Shown in pieces: positions 1-9,181 of a stretch of 64,000 nucleotides of DNA. Source of the DNA: Muribaculaceae bacterium (GTDB lineage Bacteria > Bacteroidota > Bacteroidia > Bacteroidales > Muribaculaceae); assembly GCA_020026215.1 (NCBI GenBank), contig JAHHQT010000001.1:12980-76979 (forward strand), written 5' to 3'. The notes beneath the pieces were generated by a model. It searched no databases and was not told where the DNA came from. It saw only the letters and a list, made by a program, of their open reading frames with translations. Numbering within the stretch: the stretch's first letter is position 1; each line of letters begins with the position of its first letter. The position numbers were made by a program, and so were the translations under genes.

Positions 1-2442
1 AGCCAAAGAGCTTTCGAAGTTAGGAGTTGAGAATTGTACGCTTTCCACTTTCAAAGTCTTGTTACCTTCGTTAGAAAGAGTGATGATGTTACCGGAATTT
101 GTTGATTGGTTGAAGTTCACTGAACCAGCATTCCATTCCATAACATTGAATCCTGCCATTTCCTCAGAAGCGGCTTCGACAATGATGTTATCCAAAGAAA
201 CGCCTATTGCCTTCATATAGTCAAGAACGCAGTAACGCCAGCGGAATGAAACAGTCTTGCCTTTGTATGGAGCCAAGTCAACACGTTCGCGACACCAAAA
301 TGTATTTGTCTTATCAGAAATGATGGCTAATTGTTTCCAAGCCCCGTCAACATAAATTTCAAAATAGCAAGCGTCGATATTGTCGGCTGCAACAGTTTTG
401 TTTTCCACCAAACCAGAATCGTCTTTTTGAAGACCGACGCACATATCGTTACCCCAATAGAATGACATTTTCATTTTCTTGTCAGCAGGCAACACAAAAA
501 GTGGAGTTTCAAGAACTGTTTCTTGGTTATTGCCACCTGCGTGAGCAGAAACAGAAGACTTCCCGTCAAACGGACTTGTTTCATTCAATCTCCATTTTGT
601 ATAACCACCACTTGAGACTCTCCAGCCTAATGACGGGAACACCTCTCCCTCAAACCCTTCTATGTAAGGGTATGATTTCACTGTTTGGTCTGCCACTGTT
701 GTAAATTTCCAAGTAGCAACGTTTTGAGTTTCACCAACTTCATTGTAAGGAACCACTTTCCAGTTGTATGTTGTACCAACAGCACAACCCTTAACGATAT
801 ATGATGTAGCTTCTTTCACGTCAACACCGTTTACAACGTTTGTTGCAGCAGCATCTGAACCGACATATACTTTATAGCCTTGTGCGAATTGTGCGTGTTT
901 CCACTTCAATTCGATTTCTTTTTCATATAGATTTTCTGCATTATTTTCAGGAGTAATGGCTTCTGTTGGCATTGGAACACCACCGATACCATATACGCAT
1001 GGCAAGATCACTCTATCCAAGAAGAATACACTGATTTCTGACATCAAACCGTCATTGCCATAGCTTAGTGGGCTGTAAACCCATTTCAAATAACAGTTGT
1101 CTGAAGCTGGAGTACCAAGATCAACCTCTACTTCTCTCAATTCATTGAATCCGTCTTCTGAATCGATGATATCTTTAACAGTCCAAGTCTTACCACCATC
1201 AGTAGAAAGCATTACCTTAATATCTGTAGTAGCTACAGTTGTACCGTCTTCTGAATAATATTGGTTGAAATAAGTAAATGCCGTTTTGTGTGTACCTGTT
1301 GAAAGGTCAAGTCTCGGAGAAATCAATTCGCAGGCTTGGTTAACTTCACCAGAGCAATAAGCTGTCAATTCACCTTCGAATGCAGAACCTGTTGTTCTCC
1401 AACCGTTATTGTAAGACCATCCTGCCGGTGGCATACCCTGTTCGAAACCTTCAAACATGCAACCATTTGACAACGCAACCTTATCGGCAACGAATTGTAC
1501 TTTCACATCACCGCCGTTAGTTTTGATGATAACATCACCTTTTGCTGGAGTTGTCAAACCTGCTGAATAGCTGATACTGAAATCATAAGTTTCGTTTTTG
1601 TCCAAATTCACATCTTCAGGCTTGATAGTTGTTCCAATACCATTAGGAGCTTCGACTCTCAACACTTTCAAGCCTTTAGCACCGACGTTCTTCAATGAGA
1701 TAGCTTCTGAATACATCTTTGAGCCAACATAAACTCGACCGAAGCTGTACATTGTCTTTGACAAAGAAGGTTTAGAAGTTGTAATCGGAGTAAATTTCTT
1801 AACGACAACGTCATCAATATAACCTATATTAGCACCTTTTTTAAACATTTTGTGAACGAATGCCACTTTTACTTTCTTGCCTTTGTATTGGCTCAAGTCA
1901 ACTAATGATTTATAAGTAGTCCAACCCGTCCAAGGGAACTTTGGAACACCACTTTCTTTTAATTGTTCTGGATTTGAAAAAGACCATACCACAGGTGCGT
2001 TTTTAGGATCTACACCAACTTCCACTACACGCACTTGCATGTCGTATTCTTTTTTTTCCAAAGCTGAGGCAGATGCACCTTTCCATAGGAATGACAATTC
2101 ATAAGTGTCATCCAAGTTCAATTCCGGAGTCAAAAGGATTTCTTCTTTCGGACCGTAAGCAGAAAGATCGTCGGCCTGTGTAAATGAAGAAGCTGCATCA
2201 ATACATGCAGAGTGCTTTCCACCTAACATGCCACCCTTTGAATAATAATTGTGCCAACGATATTTGTCGACATTACCTACATAATGTGATACAACAGACC
2301 AACCTGTTGGCATATTCACATCAATAAAAGACTCCTGACCTCCGTCAGATCCGCTCTCAAAATCCTCATTGAGGATGGTTTGTGCAGATGCGGAAAATGC
2401 GAAACCGCATAACATCGTTAAAAACAGACGACTTACTTTCAT
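1..2442 (-). CDS. Secreted multi-domain protein with choice-of-anchor J (MAM-like) domains and a fibronectin III domain, C-terminus outside window
   Basis: The frame is open for 814 codons from the ATG at 2442 to the window edge, so the C-terminus is missing. It starts MKVSRLFLTMLCGFAFSASA, a clear signal peptide, followed by NEDFESG and GWSVV, the opening of a choice-of-anchor J jelly-roll domain (about residues 25-220). Similar openings recur at about residue 330 (FEGFEQGMPPAGW) and 590 (YIEGFEGEVFPSLGW), and a fibronectin III-like stretch lies between. Such proteins are exported to the cell surface, often by type IX secretion, and bind glycans or partner proteins. The sorting domain expected for T9SS would lie outside the window and cannot be checked. 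Its substrate is not known. Confidence 0.8.
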   Translation of the reverse strand, partial: MKVSRLFLTMLCGFAFSASAQTILNEDFESGSDGGQESFIDVNMPTGWSVVSHYVGNVDKYRWHNYYSKGGMLGGKHSACIDAASSFTQADDLSAYGPKEEILLTPELNLDDTYELSFLWKGASASALEKKEYDMQVRVVEVGVDPKNAPVVWSFSNPEQLKESGVPKFPWTGWTTYKSLVDLSQYKGKKVKVAFVHKMFKKGANIGYIDDVVVKKFTPITTSKPSLSKTMYSFGRVYVGSKMYSEAISLKNVGAKGLKVLRVEAPNGIGTTIKPEDVNLDKNETYDFSISYSAGLTTPAKGDVIIKTNGGDVKVQFVADKVALSNGCMFEGFEQGMPPAGWSYNNGWRTTGSAFEGELTAYCSGEVNQACELISPRLDLSTGTHKTAFTYFNQYYSEDGTTVATTDIKVMLSTDGGKTWTVKDIIDSEDGFNELREVEVDLGTPASDNCYLKWVYSPLSYGNDGLMSEISVFFLDRVILPCVYGIGGVPMPTEAITPENNAENLYEKEIELKWKHAQFAQGYKVYVGSDAAATNVVNGVDVKEATSYIVKGCAVGTTYNWKVVPYNEVGETQNVATWKFTTVADQTVKSYPYIEGFEGEVFPSLGWRVSSGGYTKWRLNETSPFDGKSSVSAHAGGNNQETVLETPLFVLPADKKMKMSFYWGNDMCVGLQKDDSGLVENKTVAADNIDACYFEIYVDGAWKQLAIISDKTNTFWCRERVDLAPYKGKTVSFRWRYCVLDYMKAIGVSLDNIIVEAASEEMAGFNVMEWNAGSVNFNQSTNSGNIITLSNEGNKTLKVESVQFSTPNFESSLA

Positions 2443-2512
2443 AAATAAATGACTTTATGTAATAGAGTTATAATTTATTATTTTTTGGAATGATTTTTCA
2501 TCATCTTCTTTG

Positions 2513-2520
2513 CAAAGATA
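2513..2520 (-). promoter_or_regulatory. -7 box for the secreted protein gene
   Basis: TATCTTTG on the minus strand matches the Bacteroides -7 element TAnnTTTG, about 70 bases upstream of the start codon. No clear -33 TTTG was seen. The 311-base gap between this gene and asnA is AT-rich and holds only the two divergent promoters. Confidence 0.5.
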
Positions 2521-2690
2521 GAAAAATTCTTAAACATCATAAAATTTTAAAGAAAAAATTTATTTTTGTTATAAAAATGAGCGTTTTTAAAGAAAAATAC
2601 CGCATTTTTTAAGGACTTTATACAAAATCAAATTATAAATCCACTTCTTTTATTATAAAATATAAGTAATACTTATTATAATTGGTATAA

Positions 2691-2722
2691 TTTGTGGCAT
2701 CTGAAATAAAATATTATTTTTG
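2691..2722 (+). promoter_or_regulatory. asnA promoter
   Basis: TTTG at 2691-2694 and TATTTTTG at 2715-2722, 20 bases apart, match both parts of the Bacteroides housekeeping promoter. The promoter lies downstream of the GTG at 2694 that opens the longest frame, so the start codon must be the later ATG at 2754. Confidence 0.65.
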
Positions 2723-2753
2723 TCGCTCATACATTTATAAAAGATATAAAATC

Positions 2754-3788
2754 ATGGGTCTTATCATTCCAAAGAAATATAATTTGAAGCTTTTGCCTGA
2801 AACTACTGAAATTGCTATCAAAATGATTAAAGATGCTTTTCAAGTCCGTTTGTCAAAGGCTTTGAACTTACGTCGTGTAACAGCTCCCCTATTCGTCTTG
2901 TCAGGCACAGGTCTGAACGATGACTTGAATGGTGTGGAACATGCCGTAGGTTTCAACATTAAATGTATGGGCGGACGACATGCCGAAGTGGTTCACTCTT
3001 TGGCAAAATGGAAGAGGACCAAATTGGGTGCCTACGACATTGCTCCGGGGTTCGGTCTTTATACCGATATGAACGCCATTCGTACCGATGAGGATTTGGA
3101 CAACATCCACTCGCTCTATGTGGACCAATGGGACTGGGAGCAGACTATTAATAAGGAAGACCGCACTTTGGAATATCTGATTGCCACAGTCAAGAAGATT
3201 TATAAGGCATTGAAGGAAACGGAAGAAATCATCTACGAACGTTTTCCTCACATCACCCCCGTACTTCCCGACGACATCAAGGCGATTCATTCAGAAGAAC
3301 TGCTTCAAATGTATCCCGATTGCGATGCCAAGGAACGCGAACGCCTGATTACAAAAAAATATCGCGCCGTGTTTATCGTAGGCATCGGTGCTCCCCTATC
3401 CAACGGCGAACCTCACGACAATCGTGCTCCCGACTATGATGACTGGATTACACCGAACAGCGACGGCTATTTGGGTTTGAACGGCGATATCATGCTTTGG
3501 AACGACATTCTGGACATTCCATTTGAATTGTCATCAATGGGTATCCGTGTCAGCGCAGAATCGCTGGCGCAACAGTTGAAAGTACGCAACTGCGAAGAAA
3601 AACGCGAATTGCAATTCCACAAGGCATTGTTGAACGGCCAACTGCCTTATTCTATAGGTGGCGGTATCGGTCAAAGCCGTTTGTGTATGTTCCTATTGCA
3701 AAAGGCACACATCGGCGAAGTACAGGCAAGCATCTGGCCCGAAGAGCATCTCAAGGCTTGCAAGGAAAAGAACATATTCCTAATGTAA
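2754..3788 (+). CDS. asnA: Aspartate-ammonia ligase (AsnA-type asparagine synthetase)
   Basis: Makes asparagine from aspartate, ammonia and ATP in the cytoplasm. The 344-residue product is close to the usual 330-345. It has the class II aminoacyl-tRNA-synthetase fold signatures of AsnA: GGRHAEVVHSLAKWKR at residues 73-88, then a YTDMNAIR stretch, LDIPFELSSMGIRVS, and the C-terminal GGGIGQSRLCM. I chose the ATG at 2754 (MGLIIPKKYN) over the upstream GTG at 2694 because the promoter sits between them and AsnA proteins begin near this point. It is a single-gene unit ended by the hairpin just downstream. Confidence 0.93.
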   Translation: MGLIIPKKYNLKLLPETTEIAIKMIKDAFQVRLSKALNLRRVTAPLFVLSGTGLNDDLNGVEHAVGFNIKCMGGRHAEVVHSLAKWKRTKLGAYDIAPGFGLYTDMNAIRTDEDLDNIHSLYVDQWDWEQTINKEDRTLEYLIATVKKIYKALKETEEIIYERFPHITPVLPDDIKAIHSEELLQMYPDCDAKERERLITKKYRAVFIVGIGAPLSNGEPHDNRAPDYDDWITPNSDGYLGLNGDIMLWNDILDIPFELSSMGIRVSAESLAQQLKVRNCEEKRELQFHKALLNGQLPYSIGGGIGQSRLCMFLLQKAHIGEVQASIWPEEHLKACKEKNIFLM

Positions 3789-3795
3789 CCATATA

Positions 3796-3836
3796 AAAGA
3801 GGCTGAATCAAGAAATTTAATTCAGCCTCTTTTTTT
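3796..3836 (+). terminator. asnA terminator
   Basis: Stem AGAGGCTGAAT / ATTCAGCCTCT with a 12-base loop, followed by a run of T. Confidence 0.85.
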
Positions 3837-3941
3837 ATTACTGTCTGATATCCAGATAGACTAAATTGATTCGTCCTATAAAAGCAAACATTGAAAAGTA
3901 TAAATTCCGTTTTTACAATTTCTCACAAACAGATATTTTCC

Positions 3942-3949
3942 TAACTTTG
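3942..3949 (+). promoter_or_regulatory. -7 box of the queF-queC operon
   Basis: TAACTTTG about 33 bases before the queF start. No -33 TTTG at the expected distance. The leader is too short and unstructured for a preQ1 riboswitch. Confidence 0.5.
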
Positions 3950-3981
3950 CATGACTTTCTTTAATAGGAAATCATATAATT

Positions 3982-4455
3982 ATGTCAAGAACTAATGAAG
4001 ATTTAAAAGGTGTTACTCTTTTAGGCAACACAGCAACAAAATATCCCGACCAATATGCGCCGGAAGTACTGGAAACATTCAAGAACAAACATCCCGAAAA
4101 CGAATATTTGGTGACATTCACTTGTCCCGAATTTACCAGCCTTTGTCCGAAGACCGGCCAACCGGACTTTGCCAAAATCATCATCAACTACATTCCACGC
4201 GAAGACATGGTGGAAAGTAAGAGTTTGAAACTCTATCTGTTCAGCTTCCGCAACCATGGAGATTTCCACGAAGACTGCGTGAATATCATCATGAAGGATT
4301 TGAAGAAATTAATGAATCCCCGCTATATCGAAGTGCGCGGTTTGTTCACTCCTCGCGGCGGTATCGCCATTCTTCCATTTGCCAACTATGGTGACGACGA
4401 GCACCAGGATTTGGTAAAATCTCGTTTGGCAGCCAGTTTCATTGACAACTTTTAG
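3982..4455 (+). CDS. queF: NADPH-dependent 7-cyano-7-deazaguanine reductase
   Basis: Reduces the nitrile preQ0 to the amine preQ1 in queuosine synthesis. The 157-residue product is the short, single-domain (B. subtilis-like) form. The catalytic cysteine is C55 in [13 protein letters not shown] and the partner aspartate is D62, at the same numbers as in the B. subtilis enzyme. The NADPH-binding motif [20 protein letters not shown] is intact. It is followed three bases later by queC, so the two consecutive enzymes are co-transcribed. Confidence 0.95.
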   Translation: MSRTNEDLKGVTLLGNTATKYPDQYAPEVLETFKNKHPENEYLVTFTCPEFTSLCPKTGQPDFAKIIINYIPREDMVESKSLKLYLFSFRNHGDFHEDCVNIIMKDLKKLMNPRYIEVRGLFTPRGGIAILPFANYGDDEHQDLVKSRLAASFIDNF

Positions 4456-4458
4456 GTT

Positions 4459-5115
4459 ATGGAAAAGGATGCAATCATTGTCCTGTCGGGAGGCATGGAC
4501 TCTGTCACAATGCTCTACGACTATAAGGACAGAATCGCCTTGGCGGTCACTTTTGACTACGGCTCTAACCACAACAAGATTGAAGCGGAATATGCCGCCA
4601 TGCATTGTCAACGATTGGGAATCAAGCACTTGATTATCCCTTTGAGCTTTATGTGGCAATATTTCAAAAGTTCGTTATTGGAAGGTGCGGATGCCATTCC
4701 CGAAGGCGACTATAGCGAAGACAACATGAAATCAACAGTCGTTCCATTCCGCAACGGTATCATGCTTTCCATTGCCTGTGGACTGGCAGAAAGCTACGGA
4801 TTAAAAGAGGTATTGATTGCCAACCATTTCGGCGACCATGATATCTATCCCGATTGTCGTGCTGAATTTATCAACGCCATGTCGCAAGCCATGCAAAACG
4901 GTACTTACGACGGCGTGAAGATTTTTGCACCTTATACCAATATCTCAAAGACAGACATTGCCCGTCGTGGGAAAGCCCTCAACTTGGACTATTCCGAAAC
5001 CTACTCGTGCTACAAAGGTGGGAAAAAACACTGCGGAAAATGTGGCACTTGCCGTGAACGCAAGGAAGCCCTACACGATGCCGGTATCGTCGATACCACA
5101 GAATACGAAGACTAA
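4459..5115 (+). CDS. queC: 7-cyano-7-deazaguanine synthase
   Basis: ATP-dependent conversion of 7-carboxy-7-deazaguanine to preQ0, the step before QueF. The PP-loop SGGMDS is at residues 10-15, and a zinc site is formed by C184, C192, C195 and C198 (HCGKCGTC). At 218 residues it is normal length. It starts 3 bases after queF and ends before a strong hairpin. The order queF-queC places the product of the second gene upstream of the first in the pathway. Confidence 0.95.
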   Translation: MEKDAIIVLSGGMDSVTMLYDYKDRIALAVTFDYGSNHNKIEAEYAAMHCQRLGIKHLIIPLSFMWQYFKSSLLEGADAIPEGDYSEDNMKSTVVPFRNGIMLSIACGLAESYGLKEVLIANHFGDHDIYPDCRAEFINAMSQAMQNGTYDGVKIFAPYTNISKTDIARRGKALNLDYSETYSCYKGGKKHCGKCGTCRERKEALHDAGIVDTTEYED

Positions 5116-5134
5116 TTTTCTGACTGAATAAAGC

Positions 5135-5180
5135 ATCCGTTGGTAGATTGTAATATAAATGCTTCTACCAACGGATATTT
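5135..5180 (+). terminator. Terminator after queC
   Basis: Perfect 13-bp stem ATCCGTTGGTAGA / TCTACCAACGGAT (5135-5147 with 5164-5176). The T-tract is weak. Confidence 0.7.
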
Positions 5181-5235
5181 AAATTCACAAATCAGCATTG
5201 TCAGATGCTAATATGGATTAATAATTGTCAGCAAT

Positions 5236-5792
5236 TTAGAATTCGAAGGCAACTTTAGCCACTAAAGAGTGAAAGAAAGTACGTTCCTTAAACTCGTTCG
5301 TGTACCATAATTCTGCTTGATTTCACTACCTTGTAGCAAATAACCCACACCAAGTTTCCATGCTGTATTTCGACCTACACCCCAACGGAATCCCACTGTC
5401 GGACTAAAATAGACTCCGTCTTTAGGAATTACATCATCATAAGAAAGGCCGAAGCAATAACCAATTCTCAAATCAGCAAACGGAGCAATAGTTTTCTGCA
5501 TAAATGTAGCTTCAAAATCAGCAAAAAGAGGTAATGTAACCTGCTGTGTTACTTGCCAAACCTGAATACCCGTACCGATACCGGCTGACAACCAATGATT
5601 GAACTGATATCCGTTCACCAGCAGTACTTCCATACGGTTGTGTCCGTCATCGCCTGCACCGGCAGCAAATCCTAATTCAACACTTCCTTTGTACCCCTTC
5701 AATACCGGGTGCTCTCCATTAGTTGTCTGTGCAAATGTGAGCATGGCAAAGCAACAGGACATCATAAGTCCTAAAATTCTTTGTTTTGTCAT
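5236..5792 (-). pseudogene. Small outer-membrane beta-barrel protein, frameshifted near its C-terminus
   Basis: The ATG at 5792 opens a signal peptide (MTKQRILGLMMSCCFAMLTFA) and a barrel-like chain of alternating strands that reads for 176 residues to a stop at 5262. The last 14 residues look foreign. In the neighbouring frame the DNA from about 5322 to 5236 encodes ELWYTNEFKERTFFHS followed by LVAKVAFEF and a stop. That is the aromatic-ended last strand expected of an outer-membrane barrel. One missing base near 5320-5325 (for example CAG-GAA read as CAGAA) would restore a 185-residue protein. This is either a real mutation or a sequencing error. Function unknown; no cargo or partner is visible. 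Confidence 0.65.
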
Positions 5793-5818
5793 TGTTCTTT
5801 TTAGTTTTTAAAATCGCG

Positions 5819-5826
5819 CAAAGGTA
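5819..5826 (-). promoter_or_regulatory. -7 box of the frameshifted barrel gene
   Basis: TACCTTTG on the minus strand, 27 bases before the ATG. A short palindrome (ATCTGTT / AACAGAT) lies some 40 bases further upstream. Confidence 0.5.
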
Positions 5827-5945
5827 GATAATTTTTGTTCATGGCACTACCCCCCCTATAAAATATCTGTTTTTAAACAGATCGACTACAAAAAAAGATT
5901 TTTAGAGTAATCAGAACTAATAAATTTGTACAGAACAATCTTGAT

Positions 5946-5983
5946 AAAAAAGGATAAGAAAAGAAATCTTCTCTTATCCTTTA
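5946..5983 (-). terminator. queA terminator
   Basis: On the minus strand AAGGATAAGA pairs with TTCTTATCCTT and is followed by a T run. Confidence 0.75.
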
Positions 5984-6033
5984 TGCCAAATATTGAGATT
6001 ACAACCCTATCACTGCATGAAGGAATCTATATC

Positions 6034-7254
6034 TTACAAGAACAAGCAACTGTCACCATAACTTAGGAAACGGAAATCGTGATTCAATGCGAAGTCGTAG
6101 ATTTCTTTCCACTTGCCTTCAACAAATGCTGACACCAACAAAAGCAAGGTGGATTGCGGTTGGTGGAAATTGGTGATGATACCGTCCACCACATGAAACT
6201 TATAGCTTGGAGCAATGATAATTTGTGTACTACCCACCATCACGGTTTGATTGGTGGCATCCAAATAATTGACAATAGCCTGCAAAGCATCTTTGGTGGA
6301 CAGGCTGTTATCATATTCATAAGGAATCCATTGTTCCACGTGTAACGCCTTTTCTGCATCTTCAGGATGATTGTGCAAGGAAACGCCGATATAATAAAGG
6401 CTCTCCAATGTACGGACTGAAGTCGTACCGACTGCAATAATTTTACCCTGAGCATTGATCAAGCCTTCCAACAATTCGCGTGTCACGGAAATAAATTCGG
6501 TGTGCATTTCGTGCTCGCCGATATTTTCCGATTTCACAGGTTGAAAAGTTCCTGCCCCTACATGCAACGTCAATTCACGACGGATAATGCCTCGTTTGTC
6601 CACTTCGTTCAACACCTCGTCCGTGAAGTGCAATCCTGCGGTTGGAGCAGCTACCGAGCCGTCAATTTTTGAGAATACGGTTTGATAGTCGGTCAAGTCG
6701 GTTGGCTCTGTATTTCTGTTCAAATAGGGAGGAATAGGAATTTCACCGATAGCATCCAAAATAGAAGCAAATGACACATCGTCGTTGTCCCAAGAAAAAC
6801 GTACCACGAAAGCATTTCCGCTACGGCCGTCACGTTCGGCAGAAAGAATGATTTCCTTGCCCTCAACAGTAAGACGCATAAACAACGCGCCCGATTTCCA
6901 GCGTTTTGAGTTCCCCACGAAACACAACCATTCACATTCTGTAGTAGAAGCAAACGACTGTGCATAGTCGCGCGGAGCAAGAGGTTCAAGACAGAAAATT
7001 TCAATCAATGCACCCCCTTCTGACTTGTGGAAACGCAAACGTGCATTAATCACGCGGGTATTATTATAGACCAAAGTCGATTTTGCAGGCAATAAGTCTG
7101 GGATTTCAGAAAAAATATGTTCGGAAATTTCACCGTCTTTTCTCAACAATAATTTACACTTATCACGTTGTTCTAATGGGTGTTTAGCGATTCTTTCATC
7201 AGGAAGCGGATAGTTGAACTCTTCTATCTTTATATTCTTAACATCAAATTCCAT
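6034..7254 (-). CDS. queA: S-adenosylmethionine:tRNA ribosyltransferase-isomerase
   Basis: Transfers and isomerises the ribosyl group of SAM onto preQ1 already in tRNA, giving epoxyqueuosine. The family motifs are present: PIPPYLNR, DYQTVFSKIDGSVAAPTAGL, LHVGAGTFQPVK, HEMH and GTTSVRTLES, then the C-terminal NFHQPQSTLLLLVSAF. At 406 residues it is the longer form seen in Bacteroidetes (about 405-410, against about 350 elsewhere). It is a single gene on the opposite strand from queF-queC, 1 kb away, so three queuosine steps are encoded in this stretch. A -7 box (TATCTTTG) lies just upstream of the ATG. Confidence 0.95.
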   Translation of the reverse strand: MEFDVKNIKIEEFNYPLPDERIAKHPLEQRDKCKLLLRKDGEISEHIFSEIPDLLPAKSTLVYNNTRVINARLRFHKSEGGALIEIFCLEPLAPRDYAQSFASTTECEWLCFVGNSKRWKSGALFMRLTVEGKEIILSAERDGRSGNAFVVRFSWDNDDVSFASILDAIGEIPIPPYLNRNTEPTDLTDYQTVFSKIDGSVAAPTAGLHFTDEVLNEVDKRGIIRRELTLHVGAGTFQPVKSENIGEHEMHTEFISVTRELLEGLINAQGKIIAVGTTSVRTLESLYYIGVSLHNHPEDAEKALHVEQWIPYEYDNSLSTKDALQAIVNYLDATNQTVMVGSTQIIIAPSYKFHVVDGIITNFHQPQSTLLLLVSAFVEGKWKEIYDFALNHDFRFLSYGDSCLFL

Positions 7255-7401
7255 TTTCTCAAAATTTTTACAAAGATATATATTTCATTTCAAAAACAGG
7301 TACACTCTATTCCTCTGAACGAAATAAATACACATTTCGGGGAGCTCAAAATGCAATATCCATTGTATTTTGCCGTTATAATTAGATAACGTTTTAATAA
7401 A

Positions 7402-8829
7402 ATGAAAAAATTATTATTTACTATAAACTTACTCCTTTTGCTGTGTGTCACTTCGTGCATCGAAGACGGATTCACGACAAGCAGTTCCGACGTTTTGGAG
7501 TTTTCATCCGATACCATCAGCTTTGATACGGTTTTCACGGATGAAACCACTGCACAAAAACGTTTTTTGATCTACAACCGCCACAAAAAGCAATTGAACA
7601 TCGAGAGCATGACCATTACCTCTCGCTATGAAGGTGCCAAATTCATCTTCAACGTGGACGGCCGTAGCGGTGAGGAATTTCACAACATCGAATTGCGAGG
7701 AGAAGACAGTATTTATGTATTTGTAAAAGTGCACATCGATGCCAACGAAAAGAACCCACCATTTGATGTTTACGGTGATTTGAGCTGTATTACCAATGGT
7801 GTGAAACAAAATGTGGTACTCTTTGCGGCAGGACAAAATGCCGTGACTCTACGCGATATGCACATCACCAAAGATACGGAATTCGACACCCAACGTCCGT
7901 ACCGCATTATGGACAGTTTGGTTGTGGAAAAGGGAGCGACACTAACTATCCCTGCCGGGGTTAGCCTGTATTTTCACGACAAGGCTAAAATGAAAGTCGA
8001 AGGGACATTGAAGGCTCTTGGTTCAAAAGACAAATTCATTCATCTGCGTGCAGACCGTCTGGACAAGGTGGTAGGCGGCATTCCGTTTGAACTGATGGCA
8101 AGTCAATGGAACGGCGTGTTCATCGGCAAAGACAGTTATGACAATGAAATGCAATATGTGAATATGCGCGGTACATCATCCGGGGTGGTGGTGGACTCTT
8201 GCGGCAATTTGGAGCAACGCAAACTGCACTTGTTCAACTCTATTCTTCACAATTCATCATCTTCAGTCTTGAATGCCAAGCATGTATGGATTGACGCTGA
8301 AGGATGCGAATTCTCCGATTCACACTTCGGCGTGGTTGACTTGACAGGTGGTATCTTCAATTTCAAGAATTGCACATTTGCCAACTACTATCTGTTTGAT
8401 GCCATAACACACCCTATTCTGTATATCAACTATGTACTTCCCGACGACAAGAAGGAAGCGCCTTTGATGTCAGCCCGATTCGACAACTCCATCATTTATG
8501 GCAATGCATCGTCTATCTCCATTGGAGACTTGACAGGCTCTGATGTGTTGGTTCGTTACTGTCTGATGCGCGAAAAGGGGGAAGACGACGATAATTTCCA
8601 AAATTGTATATGGGGTGCTGACCCTCACTATTACACCATTCGCGAAGAATATATCTTCGACTACCGTGTGAAGGACAAGAGTGATGCAAGGGGCAAAGGC
8701 TCAAAAGAACTGACACCCGAAAATGCACGTTTCGATATGTTCGGTCTTGACCGCATGGCAAACGATTCTATCGACATCGGTGCTTATGTCTGGACTCCCG
8801 AACCTAAAGAAGAGGAGGAAAAGAAATGA
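7402..8829 (+). CDS. Lipoprotein with right-handed beta-helix repeats
   Basis: A 475-residue exported lipoprotein: MKKLLFTINLLLLLCVTSC, with the lipobox cysteine at residue 19. The N-terminal third (to about residue 165) is beta-sandwich-like. The rest has pectate-lyase-like coils (LTIPAGVSLYFHDKAKMKVEG, followed by WNGVFIG and later turns), so it may bind or handle polysaccharide. No catalytic site is recognisable. Its stop codon overlaps the folB start by 4 bases (ATGA), so the two are translationally coupled although no shared function is obvious. Confidence 0.75.
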   Translation: MKKLLFTINLLLLLCVTSCIEDGFTTSSSDVLEFSSDTISFDTVFTDETTAQKRFLIYNRHKKQLNIESMTITSRYEGAKFIFNVDGRSGEEFHNIELRGEDSIYVFVKVHIDANEKNPPFDVYGDLSCITNGVKQNVVLFAAGQNAVTLRDMHITKDTEFDTQRPYRIMDSLVVEKGATLTIPAGVSLYFHDKAKMKVEGTLKALGSKDKFIHLRADRLDKVVGGIPFELMASQWNGVFIGKDSYDNEMQYVNMRGTSSGVVVDSCGNLEQRKLHLFNSILHNSSSSVLNAKHVWIDAEGCEFSDSHFGVVDLTGGIFNFKNCTFANYYLFDAITHPILYINYVLPDDKKEAPLMSARFDNSIIYGNASSISIGDLTGSDVLVRYCLMREKGEDDDNFQNCIWGADPHYYTIREEYIFDYRVKDKSDARGKGSKELTPENARFDMFGLDRMANDSIDIGAYVWTPEPKEEEEKK

Positions 8830-9179
8830 AATCATATATCAGCCTTGAAGACGTACGTTTTTACGCCTATCATGGTGCATACGAACAGGAACAATGTGTC
8901 GGCAACTGGTTTGAAGTAACCGTCAGAGTACAATACGACTTTACGGATGCCATGGATACCGACAATCTGGAAGGTACAATCGACTATGGCCAAATTTATG
9001 ATTTGGTCAAGGCAGAAATGGATATTCCATCCAAATTGATAGAACACGTAGCAGGAAGAATTGTCAAGTCTTTACGAAGAACTTTCCCTGAAATCAAATC
9101 GGGCTATCTGAAAGTTTCAAAAATGAAACCGCCCATCAATGCACCGATGCACTGTGCCGCCGTTGAAGTGGAATGGTAG
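8826..9179 (+). CDS. folB: Dihydroneopterin aldolase
   Basis: Cleaves 7,8-dihydroneopterin to 6-hydroxymethyl-dihydropterin and glycolaldehyde in folate synthesis. The 117-residue length is typical. The opening ISLEDVRFYAYHGAYEQE, IDYGQIYDLV, LIEHVAGRI (E73) and the C-terminal KVSKMKPPI with the catalytic lysine region (K99/K101) fit the family. It overlaps the preceding lipoprotein gene by 4 bases and converges on menA two bases after its stop. Confidence 0.93.
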   Translation: MKSYISLEDVRFYAYHGAYEQEQCVGNWFEVTVRVQYDFTDAMDTDNLEGTIDYGQIYDLVKAEMDIPSKLIEHVAGRIVKSLRRTFPEIKSGYLKVSKMKPPINAPMHCAAVEVEW

Positions 9180-9181
9180 GT

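Noticed and set aside
3841..3981. preQ1 riboswitch before queF
   Set aside because: The leader after the -7 box is about 30 bases with no hairpin and A-rich tail of the preQ1 class.
5866..5883. Short palindrome upstream of the frameshifted barrel gene
   Set aside because: Seven-bp AT-rich arms are common by chance in this AT-rich leader; too little to call an operator.
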